Part shown: piece by piece, positions 1-9,087 of the stretch
How positions within the stretch are numbered: the first letter of the stretch is position 1
Layout: every line of letters starts with the position of its first letter
Source: Streptomyces sp. CBMA291
GTDB lineage: Bacteria; Actinomycetota; Actinomycetes; Streptomycetales; Streptomycetaceae
Assembly: GCF_014596525.1 (NCBI RefSeq)
Contig: NZ_MSJP01000047.1
Coordinates: 1 to 64,000 of the forward strand
Reading direction: 5' to 3'
Length of the DNA stretch: 64,000 nucleotides
The notes under the pieces: model-generated
Database searches by the model: none
The model's input: only the letters and a program-made list of their open reading frames with translations
What the model was told of the DNA's origin: nothing
Program-made: the position numbers and the translations under genes

Positions 1-1347
1 CTGCGCGGGGGCTTGTGCGGCCGGGGGCGCGGCGGGCATCGGGGGGAGCGGGGGCGGAGCCATCGGGGTGTGCGCGTCGGGCCCGGGGACGTATCCCATG
101 GGGGAGGTGGGCGGCCCGGGGGTGAAGACGGGTGCGGAGGTGGGCGCGGCGGCGGGGGCGGCGCCCGGCATGGCGGCCGGGGCGGTGGCGATGCCGCGCT
201 CCAGCCGGTCGAGCCGGGCCTGGAAGGAGCGCTCGTCGTCGAAGGCGGCGGGCAGCAGCACGCGCGCGCAGATCAGCTCCAGCTGGAGCCGGGGCGAGGT
301 GGCGCCCCGCATCTCGGTCAGCCCGCTGTTGACGAGGTCGGCGGCCCGGCTCAGCTCGGCGGCGCCGAACACGGAGGCTTGGGCCTGCATGCGTTCGATC
401 ACGTCGACGGGGGCGTCGATGAGGCCCTTCTCGGCGGCGTCCGGGACGGCGGCGAGGATCACCAGGTCGCGCAGCCGCTCCAGGAGGTCGGCGACGAAGC
501 GGCGGGGGTCGTTGCCGCCCTCGATGACCCGGTCGACGACCTCGAAGGCGGCGGCGCCGTCCCCGGAGGCGAAGGCGTCCACGACGGAGTCGAGCAGCGA
601 CCCGTCCGTGTAGCCGAGGAGGGAGGTCGCCATGGCGTACGTCACACCGGCTTCGGTGGCGCCCGCGAGGAGCTGGTCCATGACGGACATCGAGTCACGT
701 ACGGAACCGGCGCCCGCGCGCACGACGAGCGGCAGGACGCCTTCCGCGACGGGGATGCCCTCGCGCCCGCAGACCTCGCCCAGGTACTCCCGCAGGGTGC
801 CGGGGGGCACGAGCCGGAAGGGGTAGTGGTGGGTGCGGGACCGGATGGTCCCGATGACCTTCTCGGGCTCGGTCGTGGCGAAGATGAACTTGAGGTGCTC
901 CGGCGGCTCCTCGACCACCTTCAGGAGGGCGTTGAAGCCCGCCGAGGTGACCATGTGGGCCTCGTCGATGATGTAGATCTTGTACCGGCTGGACGCGGGC
1001 CCGAAGAAGGCCTTCTCCCGCAGGTCACGGGCGTCGTCCACACCACCGTGCGAAGCGGCGTCGATCTCGATGACGTCGATCGACCCGGGCCCGTTGCGCG
1101 CGAGGTCCCGACAGGACTGGCACTCCCCGCACGGTGTGGGGGTGGGCCCCTGCTCACAGTTCAGACAGCGGGCCAGGATGCGCGCACTGGTCGTCTTGCC
1201 ACACCCGCGGGGCCCGCTGAACAGGTACGCGTGATTGACCCGGTTGTTCCGCAGGGCCTGCTGCAACGGGTCGGTGACATGCTCCTGCCCGATGACCTCG
1301 GCGAAGGACTCGGGACGATAGCGGCGGTAGAGCGCGAGAGACGACAC
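1..1347 (-). CDS. dnaX: DNA polymerase III subunit gamma/tau (3' end cut by window edge)
   Basis: Clamp-loader ATPase of the replicative polymerase. It loads the beta sliding clamp and bridges polymerase cores. The reverse strand reads from GTG at 1347 (SSLALYRRYRPE), through a Walker A motif GPRGCGKTT, a four-cysteine zinc knuckle (CLNC...CGEC..C) and the sensor region IIDEAHM. The sequence ends in a Pro/Ala-rich linker at the left edge, so the tau-specific C-terminus is outside the window. The N-terminal block is highly conserved, which fixes the start even though no strong ribosome site precedes it. The SRP RNA gene lies just upstream on the same strand. Identification is near certain; only the C-terminal length is unknown. 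Confidence 0.96.
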   Translation of the reverse strand, partial: MSSLALYRRYRPESFAEVIGQEHVTDPLQQALRNNRVNHAYLFSGPRGCGKTTSARILARCLNCEQGPTPTPCGECQSCRDLARNGPGSIDVIEIDAASHGGVDDARDLREKAFFGPASSRYKIYIIDEAHMVTSAGFNALLKVVEEPPEHLKFIFATTEPEKVIGTIRSRTHHYPFRLVPPGTLREYLGEVCGREGIPVAEGVLPLVVRAGAGSVRDSMSVMDQLLAGATEAGVTYAMATSLLGYTDGSLLDSVVDAFASGDGAAAFEVVDRVIEGGNDPRRFVADLLERLRDLVILAAVPDAAEKGLIDAPVDVIERMQAQASVFGAAELSRAADLVNSGLTEMRGATSPRLQLELICARVLLPAAFDDERSFQARLDRLERGIATAPAAMPGAAPAAAPTSAPVFTPGPPTSPMGYVPGPDAHTPMAPPPLPPMPAAPPAAQAPAQ

Positions 1348-1680
1348 GTGTACGAGGTTATAGGCGCGCACCGACAACCCGGGAAAAACCACCGGCGCCC
1401 CCTCCGTACGGACGCCTGCGGAGACGGAGCGGGTACGGAGCGGGTACGGCCTCCGCACCCCGCCTTCTCCGTGCGGGAGCCTCGGTCCCGGCGAGATGGA
1501 ATGGAGACGGGGAAGGGCCTTGCACCCGGAAACGCCCTCCGTACGCCGGGAGCCCTCCGCGCCAGGAGCACTCCGTACGCAGGGAGCCCTCGCACACCGG
1601 AAGCACTCCGTACGCCCGGGAGTCCTCGCGCGGGGATCCCCTCCGCACCCGGGAGAACCCTCCGTACTCGGGAACGCAAA
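1348..1680. repeat. dnaX-SRP RNA spacer with about 35-bp imperfect tandem repeats
   Basis: No convincing gene. From about 1537 to 1675 the DNA repeats a 34-35 bp unit that begins CTCCGTACGC and continues with GGGAGYCCTC-like sequence. There are three full copies and two shorter degenerate ones. GTACGG words also occur at 1410-1450. The stretch separates dnaX from the SRP RNA gene, both on the minus strand, so it may be transcribed as an SRP RNA trailer or a dnaX leader. The same GTACGG-rich vocabulary recurs elsewhere in the window. Confidence 0.6.
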
Positions 1681-1768
1681 CGCCCCCCACGCACCTGCCA
1701 GAGCCGACCTACCCTTGCTGCCTTCCGGCCCTGGGGGAGTTCAGTCAGATAGCACCGCGTGAGGGGCT
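1681..1768 (-). ncRNA. ffs: Signal recognition particle RNA, small bacterial type
   Basis: The reverse strand carries the SRP RNA apical core (CCAGGGCCGGAAGGCAGCA followed by AGGGTAGG), which is the Ffh-binding symmetric/asymmetric loop. The two ends pair: CCCCTCACGC at the 5' side with GCGTGGGG at the 3' side. Its length of about 88 nt matches the Alu-less bacterial 4.5S RNA. It partners with Ffh and FtsY to deliver nascent membrane and secreted proteins. Exact 5' and 3' ends are inferred from pairing and could shift by a few bases. Confidence 0.9.
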
Positions 1769-1911
1769 CCGCCCAGAGTACCCGATCCCAGCCCCCGCCG
1801 ACCCGCCTCCCCCTGCCCGACCTCCACCCCGGACCCCACGCCGACCCCCTCGCGAGCCCCCCTCCGGATCAAGTTCGCGAGCACCCCCCTCGGTCCTGTA
1901 ATGTTCCCGTC

Positions 1912-1999
1912 GGAGGATTCGCCTAGAGGCCTAGGGCGCACGCTTGGAAAGCGTGTTGGGGGCAACCCCTCACGAGTTCGAATCTCGTATCCTCCGCCA
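1912..1999 (+). tRNA. tRNA-Ser (GGA)
   Basis: Class II tRNA with a long variable arm. The acceptor stem GGAGGAT pairs with ATCCTCC, followed by discriminator G and an encoded CCA. The anticodon loop CTTGGAAA gives anticodon GGA (serine UCC/UCU). The T-arm carries GAGTTCGAATCTC. A strong hairpin follows at 2020. Confidence 0.95.
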
Positions 2000-2019
2000 G
2001 TGCCTCACCGGGCACGTTG

Positions 2020-2055
2020 TCGAAGGGCCCCGCTGCTTGCAGCGGGGCCCTTCGA
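2020..2055 (+). terminator. Terminator hairpin after tRNA-Ser
   Basis: Near-perfect inverted repeat: TCGAAGGGCCCCGCTG and its complement CAGCGGGGCCCTTCGA around a 4-base loop, 20 nt beyond the tRNA CCA. There is no long T tract, as is usual in streptomycetes. Confidence 0.8.
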
Positions 2056-2186
2056 CGTATGTGGTCTGAGTTGTGGTCACAGCCTTGGTCGCGGTCTCCG
2101 CGCGGTGGCCCGTGACGGGCGTGACGGGCGGGTCCCCAGGCGGATCGGGCGTGGCAGGTGCCCAGTGGTGTCGTCCCGCCCCTTGG

Positions 2187-2221
2187 GCGGGTGTCCGTGG
2201 CCGGCTGCCACGGACACCCGC
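2187..2221 (-). terminator. Terminator hairpin downstream of the LAXTG surface-protein gene
   Basis: Perfect 15-bp stem GCGGGTGTCCGTGGC with loop CGGCT. It lies 15 nt beyond the stop codon of the minus-strand giant gene. Confidence 0.75.
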
Positions 2222-2236
2222 TCGGATCGAGCTGCC

Positions 2237-5200
2237 TCAGCTGTTGCGGCGCCTCCTGCTGATCATGAAGGTGAGGCCGCCGAGGGCCAGCAGCGTGCCA
2301 CCGATCGCCGCCGCGACGAGGACGGTGGTCCCGGTCCTGGCGAGGATGCCGGACGGTCCGGACGGCTTGGGGGCCGACGGGGTGGCGGGGGTGGCCGGAT
2401 CGACAGGGGTGGCCGGATCGACAGGGGTGGCCGGGGTGACGGGGGTGGCCGGGGTGACGGGGGTGGCCGGGTCCTTGTCGGCGTCGACCGTGGCGGTGGC
2501 CTCAGGGGAGGTGATCCCGGCGCTGCCCGCCTTGCCGCCGGCGGTCGCGGTGTTGACCACCTTCCCGTGTGCGGCGTCCGCCGCGGTGATGGTGTGCGGT
2601 TTGGTGGTGCAGAGCATCGACTCGCCCGGGGCCAGGCTGGTCCTCGGGCAGGTCACCTCCCCCGCGGTGGGGTCGTCGACCTTGATGTCGGTGACGGTGA
2701 CGGTGCCCTGGTTCGCCACCGTCAGCTTCCACTCGATGCGGTCCCCGGTGCCGGTCTTCCCGTTCCCGTCGGCGTCGACGACGTCGGCGGACTTGACCAG
2801 GCCGAGCGAGCCCTGGCCGTTGGACGGGACGGTCACCTCGGACGGCGGGGACACCGGCGGCTCACCACGCGGCGGGGTGCCGGTGGCGGTCGCACTGTTC
2901 TTCACCGAGCCCGCGTCCACGTCCGCCTGCGTCACCGTGTAATCGGCGGTGCAGGTGACCGTGGCGCCCGGCGCGAGGGTGGCCGCGTCCTTGGGGCAGG
3001 TGACGGGAGAGAGCTTGCCGGTGCCGGTGAACTCGCCCTCGGTGACCTGGATGTCCGTGACGGTGACGTTGCCGGTGTTGGTGACGGCGAACCCGTAGGT
3101 GACCTTCTCCCCGGCGACGAGCCTGCCGGGCTCCTCGGTCTCGGCGGACTTGACGACCGCGAGCGCGGGCTTGGGCTCCTGCGGCAGCTCCACCTCGCTC
3201 GGCGGCGACACGGGCGGCTCACCACGCGGCGGGGTGCCGGTGGCGGTCGCACTGTTCTTCACCGAACCCGCGTCCACGTCCGCCTGCGTCACCGTGTAAC
3301 CGGCGGTGCAGGTGACCGTGGCACCCGGCGCGAGGGCGGCGGCCTCCTTCGGGCAGGTGACGGCGTCGAGCTTGCCGTGGCCGGTGAACTCGCCCTCGTC
3401 GATCTCGATGTCCTTCAGCGTCACGTTGCCGGTGTTGCGCACCGCGAAGCTGTAGACGACCTTCTCACCGGCGACCAGCTCGTCGCCCTCGCCGGTGGTG
3501 GCGGACTTGACCACGGACAGACCCGGCTGGTCATCGGTGGTCACGGTCGTCCCGGACGGCGGGGACACCGGCGGCTCGCCCTTCGGCGGAGTACCGGTGG
3601 CGGTCGCGCTGTTCTTGACCGAGCCCGCGTCCACGTCCGCCTGCGTCACCGTGTACGTGGCGGAGCAGAGCACCGTGGCGCCCGGAGCCAGCGAAGCGGA
3701 CGCGTCCTTCGGGCAGACGACGGCGTCGAGCTTGCCGTGACCGGTGAACTCGCCCTCGTCGACCTTGACGTCCTTCAGCGTCACGTTGCCGGTGTTGGTG
3801 ACGGCGAACGTGTAGGTGACCTCCTCCCCGGCGATCAGCGTGTCGGTGGAGGCGGTCTTGACGACCGCGAGCGCGGGCTTCTCCGGCGCCGGGACGACGG
3901 TCTCGCTCGGCGGGGAGACGGGCGGCTCACCGCGCGGCGGAGTGCCGGTGGCGGTCGCGTCGTTCGCGATCGAACCAGCGTCCACATCGGTCTGGGTGAC
4001 CGTGTAGGTGGCGGTGCAGGTCATCGACGCGCCAGGGGCCAGGGATGAGGCCCCGGCGGTCGGGCAGACGACCGGGGACAGCTCGCCGCTGCCGGTGAAC
4101 TCGCCCTCGTCGACCTTCACGTCCTTCAACGTGACGTTGCCGGTGTTGGTGACCGCGAAGTCGTACCGGATCTGCTCACCGACCACCAGCTCGTCCGGCT
4201 TGCTGCTGTGACCGGTCTTGACCACGGCGAGACCGGGCTGGTCGTTCGTCCACACGGTCGTCTCGCTCGGCGGGGAGACGGGCGGCTCACCGCGCGGCGG
4301 AGTGCCGGTGGCGGTCGCGTCGTTCGCGATCAGACCAGCGTCCACGTCCGTCTGCGTCACCGTGTAGGCGGCGGTGCAGGTCATCGACGCGCCAGGGGCC
4401 AGCGAAGCGGCCTCGGCGGTCGGGCAAGCGACCGGCGACAGCGCCCCACTGCCGCTGAACTCGCCCTCGTCGACCTTCACGTCCTTCAACGTGACGTTGC
4501 CGGTGTTCTTCACCGCGAACTTGTAGACGATCTCCTCACCCGCGACGAGCGTGCCGGTCGAGGCGGACTTCACCACGGACAGGCCGGGCTCGTCCTGCGT
4601 GGTCACCGTCGTCTCGCTCGGCGGCGACACCGGCGGCTCGCCCTTCGGCGGAGTACCGGTCGCGGTGGCCGAGTTCTCGACCGACCCGGCGTCCACGTCC
4701 GTCTGCGTCACCGTGTAGGTGGCGGTGCAGGTCGCCGTGGACCCCGGGGCCAGGGAAGCGGCACCGCTCGGGCAGACGACGGGGGAGAGCTTGCCGTGAC
4801 CGGTGAACTCGCCCTCGTCGACCTTGACGTCCTTGAGGGTGACGTTGCCGGTGTTCTTCACCGCGAACTTGTAGACGATCTCCTCACCCGCGACGAGCGT
4901 GCCCGTCGAAGCCGACTTCAGCACCGTCAGGGCCGGGTCGTGGGGCGCCGGGACGGTCACCTCGGACGGCGGGGACACCGGCGGCTCACCACGCGGCGGG
5001 GTGCCGGTGGCGGTCGCGCTGTTCTTGACCGAGCCCGCGTCGATGTCGGCCTGCGTCACCGTGTACGCGGCGGTGCAGATCATCGTGGACCCCGGGGCCA
5101 GGGAAGCGGCCTCGGCGGTGGGACAGGCGACGGCCGGGGCGGGGCCGTGACCGGTGAACTCGCCCTCGGTGACCTTCACGTCCTTCAACGTGACGTTGCC

Positions 5201-7489
5201 GGTGTTCTTCACCGCGAACGTGTACGTGACCTTCTCGCCCACCACGAGCTTGCCGGTGGAGGCCGACTTGGTCACGCTCAGCGAGGGCTCGTCCGGCGTC
5301 GGCACGGTCACCTCGCTCGGCGGCGATACCGGCGGCTCGCCCTTCGGCGGAGTACCGGTGGCGGTCGCACTGTTCTTCACCGAACCCGCGTCCACGTCCG
5401 CCTGCGTCACCGTGTACGCGGCGGTGCAGGTCATCGTGGACCCCGGAGCCAGGGAAGCGGCCTCGGCGGTCGGGCAGTCGACCGGCGGCAGCTCGCCGCT
5501 GCCGGTGAACTCGCCCTCGTCGACCTTCACGTCCTTCAACGTGACGTTGCCGGTGTTCTTCACCGTGAACGTGTACGTGACCTCCTCGCCGACGACCAGC
5601 TTGTCCGGCCGACTGCTGCTCGCGGTCTTGACCACGGTCAGGCCGGGATCGCTCGGCCCCGTCACCGTCGTCTCGCTCGGCGGCGAGACCGGCGGCGGGC
5701 CGCTCGGCGGGGTGCCGGTGGCGGTCGCGCTGTTCCGCACGGAGCCCGCGTCCACGTCCTCCTGCGTCACCGTGTAACCGGCGGTGCAGGCCATCGAGGC
5801 GCCCGGCGCCAGCGAAGCGGCGCCACTCGGACAGGTGACCGGGTCAAGCCGGCCACTACCCGTGAACTCGCCCTCGTCGACCTTGACGTCCTTCAGCGTG
5901 ACGTTGCCGGTGTTGGTGACCCGGAAGCCGTACGTGATCTTCTCACCGGCCACGAGCTTGTCGGTGGAAGAGGTCTTGACCACGGTCAGCGCCGGGTCGG
6001 GCGGCAACGGGACGGTCGCCTCGGACGGCGGAGACACCGACGGCGGACCGGTCGGCGGGTTGCCGATGCCGGTGGCGGCGTTCTCGATCGAGCCCGCGTC
6101 CACATCCGCCTGGACGACGGTGTAGGTGGCCGTGCAGGTCATCTCCGCGCGCGGCGCCAGGGAAGCCGCCTGGTCGGCGGGGCAGTCGGCGACCGGTGGC
6201 GTGCCATGGCCGGTGAACCGGCTCTCGTTGACCTTGACGTCCTTGAGCGTGACGTTTCCGGTGTTGGTGACGACGAAGTCGTACGTGACCTCCTCGCCGA
6301 GGACCAGCTTGTCCGGCTGGCCGCTGGTGGCGGACTTCCTGATCGTCAACGCCGGTGCCGCGGCCTGCGTCGGCACGGTCGCCGTGGCGGAGGCAGGAGG
6401 GCTGGTCGCCCCGGCGTCGTCGGTCCCGGTCGCGGTCGCGGTGTTCTTGACCGAGCCCGCGTCCACGTCCGCCTGCGTCACCGTGTGCGCCGCTGTGGAC
6501 GTGCAGGTGACCGAGGCGCCTGGCGCAAGACCTGGCGCCGGCGGCTTCGGGCAGGTCACGGCGCCGAGGCCCGGATCCGTGACCGCGACCGACAACAGCG
6601 ACGTCAGCCCGGTGTTGGTGACCGTGAACGAGTAGGCGATCCTGTCGCCGAGCTGCGCCTGCCCCTGGTGGGCGGCCGGCGTCACCGTCGCGGTCTTCTT
6701 CAGCGACACCGAGGGGGCCGGGCACAGTGTGCTCGGCCGGACCTGCGCGTCGAACCCCTGCATGGGCGAGGCGGACTTGATCTGAACGCCGATCGTGTTC
6801 AGACCGGCCCGCCAGTTGTGGTTCAGCGTCGTCTGCGCGGCCTTCGCCGTCGTGTAGCCCGCGTTCCAGTAGATGCCGGTCTGCTCGCCAGCGGGCGCCG
6901 GACCGGTCAGCGGGACTTGCGGCAGCCCTGTCGTCTGCTTGGACTGGGCGACACCGTTGACGTACACCTCCGCCACGGCGTTGTCGGCGAGGAAGTTCAT
7001 GGACAGCACGAACGCGGACGGACTGACCGTGGGAGAGAGGTCGAACTGGTAGCGGTAGTACCAGTCACCGTTGGCGACGCCCTGGTTCGGGCTGGCGATG
7101 GTCTGCTGTGAGATCCACTGCGCGTTGCCGTAGGGGCTGGCGGACCATGCGCCCGGGACCATGTTGCCCACGTTGGCCGCGGCGAACGCGGCGCCCCCGG
7201 GCGGTGGGGAGACCGCGGCGGTCGCCGTGAAGGGCCCGGCGACCGTCCAGGCCGCGTCCTTCGCGTTGTTGGCGAGGATGCCCCCGGTCGCCGCGTTGTA
7301 ACCGGTGTTGAAGATGTTCGGGCTCGTCGTACACGTGACTGTCGGCACGGCTGCCTGCGCGGGCTCCGGCGTCAGCGCGGCGACCGCCAGACCGATCGAC
7401 GACGCCGTCAGCGCCAGCGCGCCCAAGGCCGCTCCCGACCGGAGCCGCCGCGCCCGGTGGCGCCCCGGGCGCCTCACCGTGGCGGTCAT
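2237..7489 (-). CDS. LAXTG-anchored giant surface protein with about 12 DUF11-like (DUF7507-type) repeats
   Basis: 1750-residue exported protein. I chose ATG at 7489 because a GGGGGG ribosome site sits 8 nt upstream; a GTG at 7534 would add 15 residues before an already complete signal peptide. The twin-arginine-containing basic start and hydrophobic segment end in a PAQA|AV cleavage site. A roughly 200-residue N-terminal domain follows, probably a beta-sandwich because it resembles the opening of other anchored repeat proteins. Then come about twelve repeats of roughly 110 residues, each opening with a form like ALxVVKSAST...LVAGExVTYxFxVTNTGNVTLKDV and closing with GSVxNSATATGTPP. The C-terminus is LARTG (1716-1720), a hydrophobic helix and RRRR. 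LAXTG is the sorting motif used by class E sortases of high-GC Gram-positives. Role inferred: wall-attached stalk or adhesin. No sortase gene is nearby. Confidence 0.9.
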   Translation of the reverse strand: MTATVRRPGRHRARRLRSGAALGALALTASSIGLAVAALTPEPAQAAVPTVTCTTSPNIFNTGYNAATGGILANNAKDAAWTVAGPFTATAAVSPPPGGAAFAAANVGNMVPGAWSASPYGNAQWISQQTIASPNQGVANGDWYYRYQFDLSPTVSPSAFVLSMNFLADNAVAEVYVNGVAQSKQTTGLPQVPLTGPAPAGEQTGIYWNAGYTTAKAAQTTLNHNWRAGLNTIGVQIKSASPMQGFDAQVRPSTLCPAPSVSLKKTATVTPAAHQGQAQLGDRIAYSFTVTNTGLTSLLSVAVTDPGLGAVTCPKPPAPGLAPGASVTCTSTAAHTVTQADVDAGSVKNTATATGTDDAGATSPPASATATVPTQAAAPALTIRKSATSGQPDKLVLGEEVTYDFVVTNTGNVTLKDVKVNESRFTGHGTPPVADCPADQAASLAPRAEMTCTATYTVVQADVDAGSIENAATGIGNPPTGPPSVSPPSEATVPLPPDPALTVVKTSSTDKLVAGEKITYGFRVTNTGNVTLKDVKVDEGEFTGSGRLDPVTCPSGAASLAPGASMACTAGYTVTQEDVDAGSVRNSATATGTPPSGPPPVSPPSETTVTGPSDPGLTVVKTASSSRPDKLVVGEEVTYTFTVKNTGNVTLKDVKVDEGEFTGSGELPPVDCPTAEAASLAPGSTMTCTAAYTVTQADVDAGSVKNSATATGTPPKGEPPVSPPSEVTVPTPDEPSLSVTKSASTGKLVVGEKVTYTFAVKNTGNVTLKDVKVTEGEFTGHGPAPAVACPTAEAASLAPGSTMICTAAYTVTQADIDAGSVKNSATATGTPPRGEPPVSPPSEVTVPAPHDPALTVLKSASTGTLVAGEEIVYKFAVKNTGNVTLKDVKVDEGEFTGHGKLSPVVCPSGAASLAPGSTATCTATYTVTQTDVDAGSVENSATATGTPPKGEPPVSPPSETTVTTQDEPGLSVVKSASTGTLVAGEEIVYKFAVKNTGNVTLKDVKVDEGEFSGSGALSPVACPTAEAASLAPGASMTCTAAYTVTQTDVDAGLIANDATATGTPPRGEPPVSPPSETTVWTNDQPGLAVVKTGHSSKPDELVVGEQIRYDFAVTNTGNVTLKDVKVDEGEFTGSGELSPVVCPTAGASSLAPGASMTCTATYTVTQTDVDAGSIANDATATGTPPRGEPPVSPPSETVVPAPEKPALAVVKTASTDTLIAGEEVTYTFAVTNTGNVTLKDVKVDEGEFTGHGKLDAVVCPKDASASLAPGATVLCSATYTVTQADVDAGSVKNSATATGTPPKGEPPVSPPSGTTVTTDDQPGLSVVKSATTGEGDELVAGEKVVYSFAVRNTGNVTLKDIEIDEGEFTGHGKLDAVTCPKEAAALAPGATVTCTAGYTVTQADVDAGSVKNSATATGTPPRGEPPVSPPSEVELPQEPKPALAVVKSAETEEPGRLVAGEKVTYGFAVTNTGNVTVTDIQVTEGEFTGTGKLSPVTCPKDAATLAPGATVTCTADYTVTQADVDAGSVKNSATATGTPPRGEPPVSPPSEVTVPSNGQGSLGLVKSADVVDADGNGKTGTGDRIEWKLTVANQGTVTVTDIKVDDPTAGEVTCPRTSLAPGESMLCTTKPHTITAADAAHGKVVNTATAGGKAGSAGITSPEATATVDADKDPATPVTPATPVTPATPVDPATPVDPATPATPSAPKPSGPSGILARTGTTVLVAAAIGGTLLALGGLTFMISRRRRNS
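2826..6130. repeat. Roughly 340-bp near-identical internal repeats of the surface-protein gene
   Basis: At the DNA level the plus strand shows recurring blocks such as GGCGGGGACACCGGCGGCTC and GTGACGTTGCCGGTGTT, spaced about 330-350 bp apart through the whole repeat region. Several neighbouring units are almost identical over long runs, for example those starting near 3900 and 4260. That implies recent duplication or gene conversion and makes copy number unstable. It is a protein-coding repeat, not a regulatory or CRISPR array. Confidence 0.85.
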
Positions 7490-8551
7490 TCGGCGCCCCC
7501 CGGCGCCGGACGGGATATGCCGCGGATTCCGCACGCGGGGGCGACGAGGCCGCCGCCTGCCGCTCGCGGGCCGGACTCGCCTTCCTCGGGAGGAAGCCAG
7601 GCCGACTGGGACGACAGCGATCTCCCCGGCTCACTCCCGGTGGGCCGAAGCCACCGTCTCAGGTAGGTCATTCCAGGAACTCCCCTCAGTGCGCCGCACT
7701 GCGACTGTGCGTCAGGTCCGCCGCAGGCAGCGATATCCGATGAAAGGCACACTTCTGGCGGCAGCAAACCACCCAAACGGGGAATATTGAGGTATCTCCA
7801 TATCTATCGGCGTTTCGCTCATCCGCGTCCCTACTCCGCCGATAGAGGGCCCGATCGGCGCCCGGCCCATCACCCGACCGCTGCCAGACCCGCCGACCGA
7901 CCGCGACGACCGCGACGACCGCGACGACCGCGACGACCGCGACGACCAGGGCATACGCCGTTCCAGAGGCCCGGCGGGCCCTCACCCACGTCGAGGAGAC
8001 CCGCCATGGCCTGCCATGGGGGGCACAGCCGAGGGACACGGCTGAGGGGCACGGCTGAGGGCCACCGGCGAGGGGCACAGTCACCGCGTCCGGGTTCCTG
8101 CCGCACTGCTCCTCCAGCCCGCCCGCACCTCCCCGCACCCCGTCCGCGTGCCACTGACGGAGGACGGCGCCCCTGACGCACCGCTCCTTCACCGTCGCGC
8201 TGGAGTGCTACGGCTGCGGTGACGGCTGCGGCGGATGACCTTGCCGCGCTGGAGCTGTTCCACGGGGAGCACGTCGTCCGCCCGGCTCGACGCCAAGCGG
8301 CGTGCTCGTCGCTCGCCGAGGCTATGACGGTCTGCGTCGTCGCGCCAGCGCTGGGGGTTCGCCCTCGGGGTCGGCGTCGCATCTGTGCTGCCGGGCTTGC
8401 CGAGCGCGCGGTCGCGCTGGAGTGGGGCTACTACCAATCGGTACGGACGCAGACGCGTCAGCGATCCCCCGGCTGGCAGCACTGAGCCCAAGTTCACTAG
8501 TTCGGGGGGTACTTCGGAGAAGCAACGTTACTGCGGCGCTCGGCGTGCAGG
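7490..8551. other. 1.1-kb region with no supported gene
   Basis: The first part (7490-7830) is the upstream region of the surface-protein gene and contains the window's most AT-rich patch near 7765-7815, a likely promoter zone. A 9-bp microsatellite lies at 7902-7946. From 8000 to 8480 all frames hold only short ORFs with poor codon bias and no recognisable domain. It could be decayed coding sequence or long untranslated DNA. Confidence 0.5.
7902..7946. repeat. 9-bp microsatellite (CGCGACGAC)x5
   Basis: Five exact tandem copies of CGCGACGAC in a non-coding stretch. The period is a multiple of three, but no supported ORF uses it. Confidence 0.9.
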
Positions 8552-8584
8552 GTCGACCGATACTTTCTGTGACTATCGGTCGAC
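8552..8584. promoter_or_regulatory. Perfect 11-bp inverted repeat upstream of the secreted-protein gene
   Basis: GTCGACCGATA (8552-8562) and its exact complement TATCGGTCGAC (8574-8584) flank an 11-base spacer. The repeat ends 21 nt before the ATG at 8606. Size and placement fit an operator or a 5' mRNA hairpin. No regulator gene is adjacent, so its ligand is unknown. Confidence 0.55.
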
Positions 8585-8605
8585 ACTAGGTATCAGAGGT
8601 TATCG

Positions 8606-9031
8606 ATGAGGAAGTTCGCTCGGAAGTCCGCCATGACGGTGATGGTCGTGGGGTTGTTTGTTGGGGGGATGGGGGTGGCGGGGGCGGATGCGTGGCATTC
8701 CGTCGCGGAGCCCTTGAAAACCACAGGCGCCCGCTTCGAAGAGATGGAGTACAGGTGGGAGCCCGCAGGGGAGAAGCACGGAGCTTTCCGTTTCAGGGGA
8801 TCCCTGCGTGACTCCGAGGCGAGCGACGGGCACAACGTCTACCTGGAAGCTCGGGCGCACCGCTACGGGTGGCATCGATTCCCCGGCGTACAGAAGAAGA
8901 CCGTCCATGTGGAAGACATCGTCTTCGACGGCGCGACTCGCTTCACCAACACGGCCGACATGCGAGTGTGCCGGGACCGCGGATCGCTGAGGCCGGACAA
9001 CTGCTCGCGCACTCGCTCCTTCGCCCGCTAA
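8606..9031 (+). CDS. Small secreted protein, function unknown
   Basis: 141 residues. A classical signal peptide (MRKFARKSAM start, hydrophobic stretch 10-25) ends at about AGADA|WH near residue 29. The mature part of about 112 residues is polar, probably beta-rich, and has only two cysteines (C122 and C133) near the C-terminus, spaced to form one disulfide. No known domain is recognised. The ABC transporter genes start 57 nt downstream on the same strand, so co-expression is plausible. A perfect 11-bp inverted repeat lies directly upstream. It could be a transported or protected substrate, or a cell-surface partner of the transporter; the sequence does not decide. Confidence 0.8.
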   Translation: MRKFARKSAMTVMVVGLFVGGMGVAGADAWHSVAEPLKTTGARFEEMEYRWEPAGEKHGAFRFRGSLRDSEASDGHNVYLEARAHRYGWHRFPGVQKKTVHVEDIVFDGATRFTNTADMRVCRDRGSLRPDNCSRTRSFAR

Positions 9032-9087
9032 GAGCCAACGGTTCGGGGAGCCGTCGACCAGCGGCTCCCCTCTCCCCAGGAGAGCAC

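Noticed and set aside
1342..1352. CACGTG near the dnaX start as a parS site
   Set aside because: Only the central six bases match; the flanking GTTT/AAAC arms are absent.
2826..6130. CRISPR-like regular spacing of repeated blocks
   Set aside because: Period is about 340 bp, the repeats translate into protein modules and no spacer-like unique sequences or cas genes exist.
1901..7111. Very long plus-strand ORFs (715 and 967 residues) opposite the LAXTG protein
   Set aside because: They are antisense reflections of the repeat gene: Arg/Gly/His-rich with no domain, no ribosome site, and the minus-strand frame has a signal peptide, repeats and a sorting signal.
8219..8485. 88-residue ORF as a possible gene
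   Set aside because: No ribosome site, no similarity and weak codon bias; kept as unexplained DNA.
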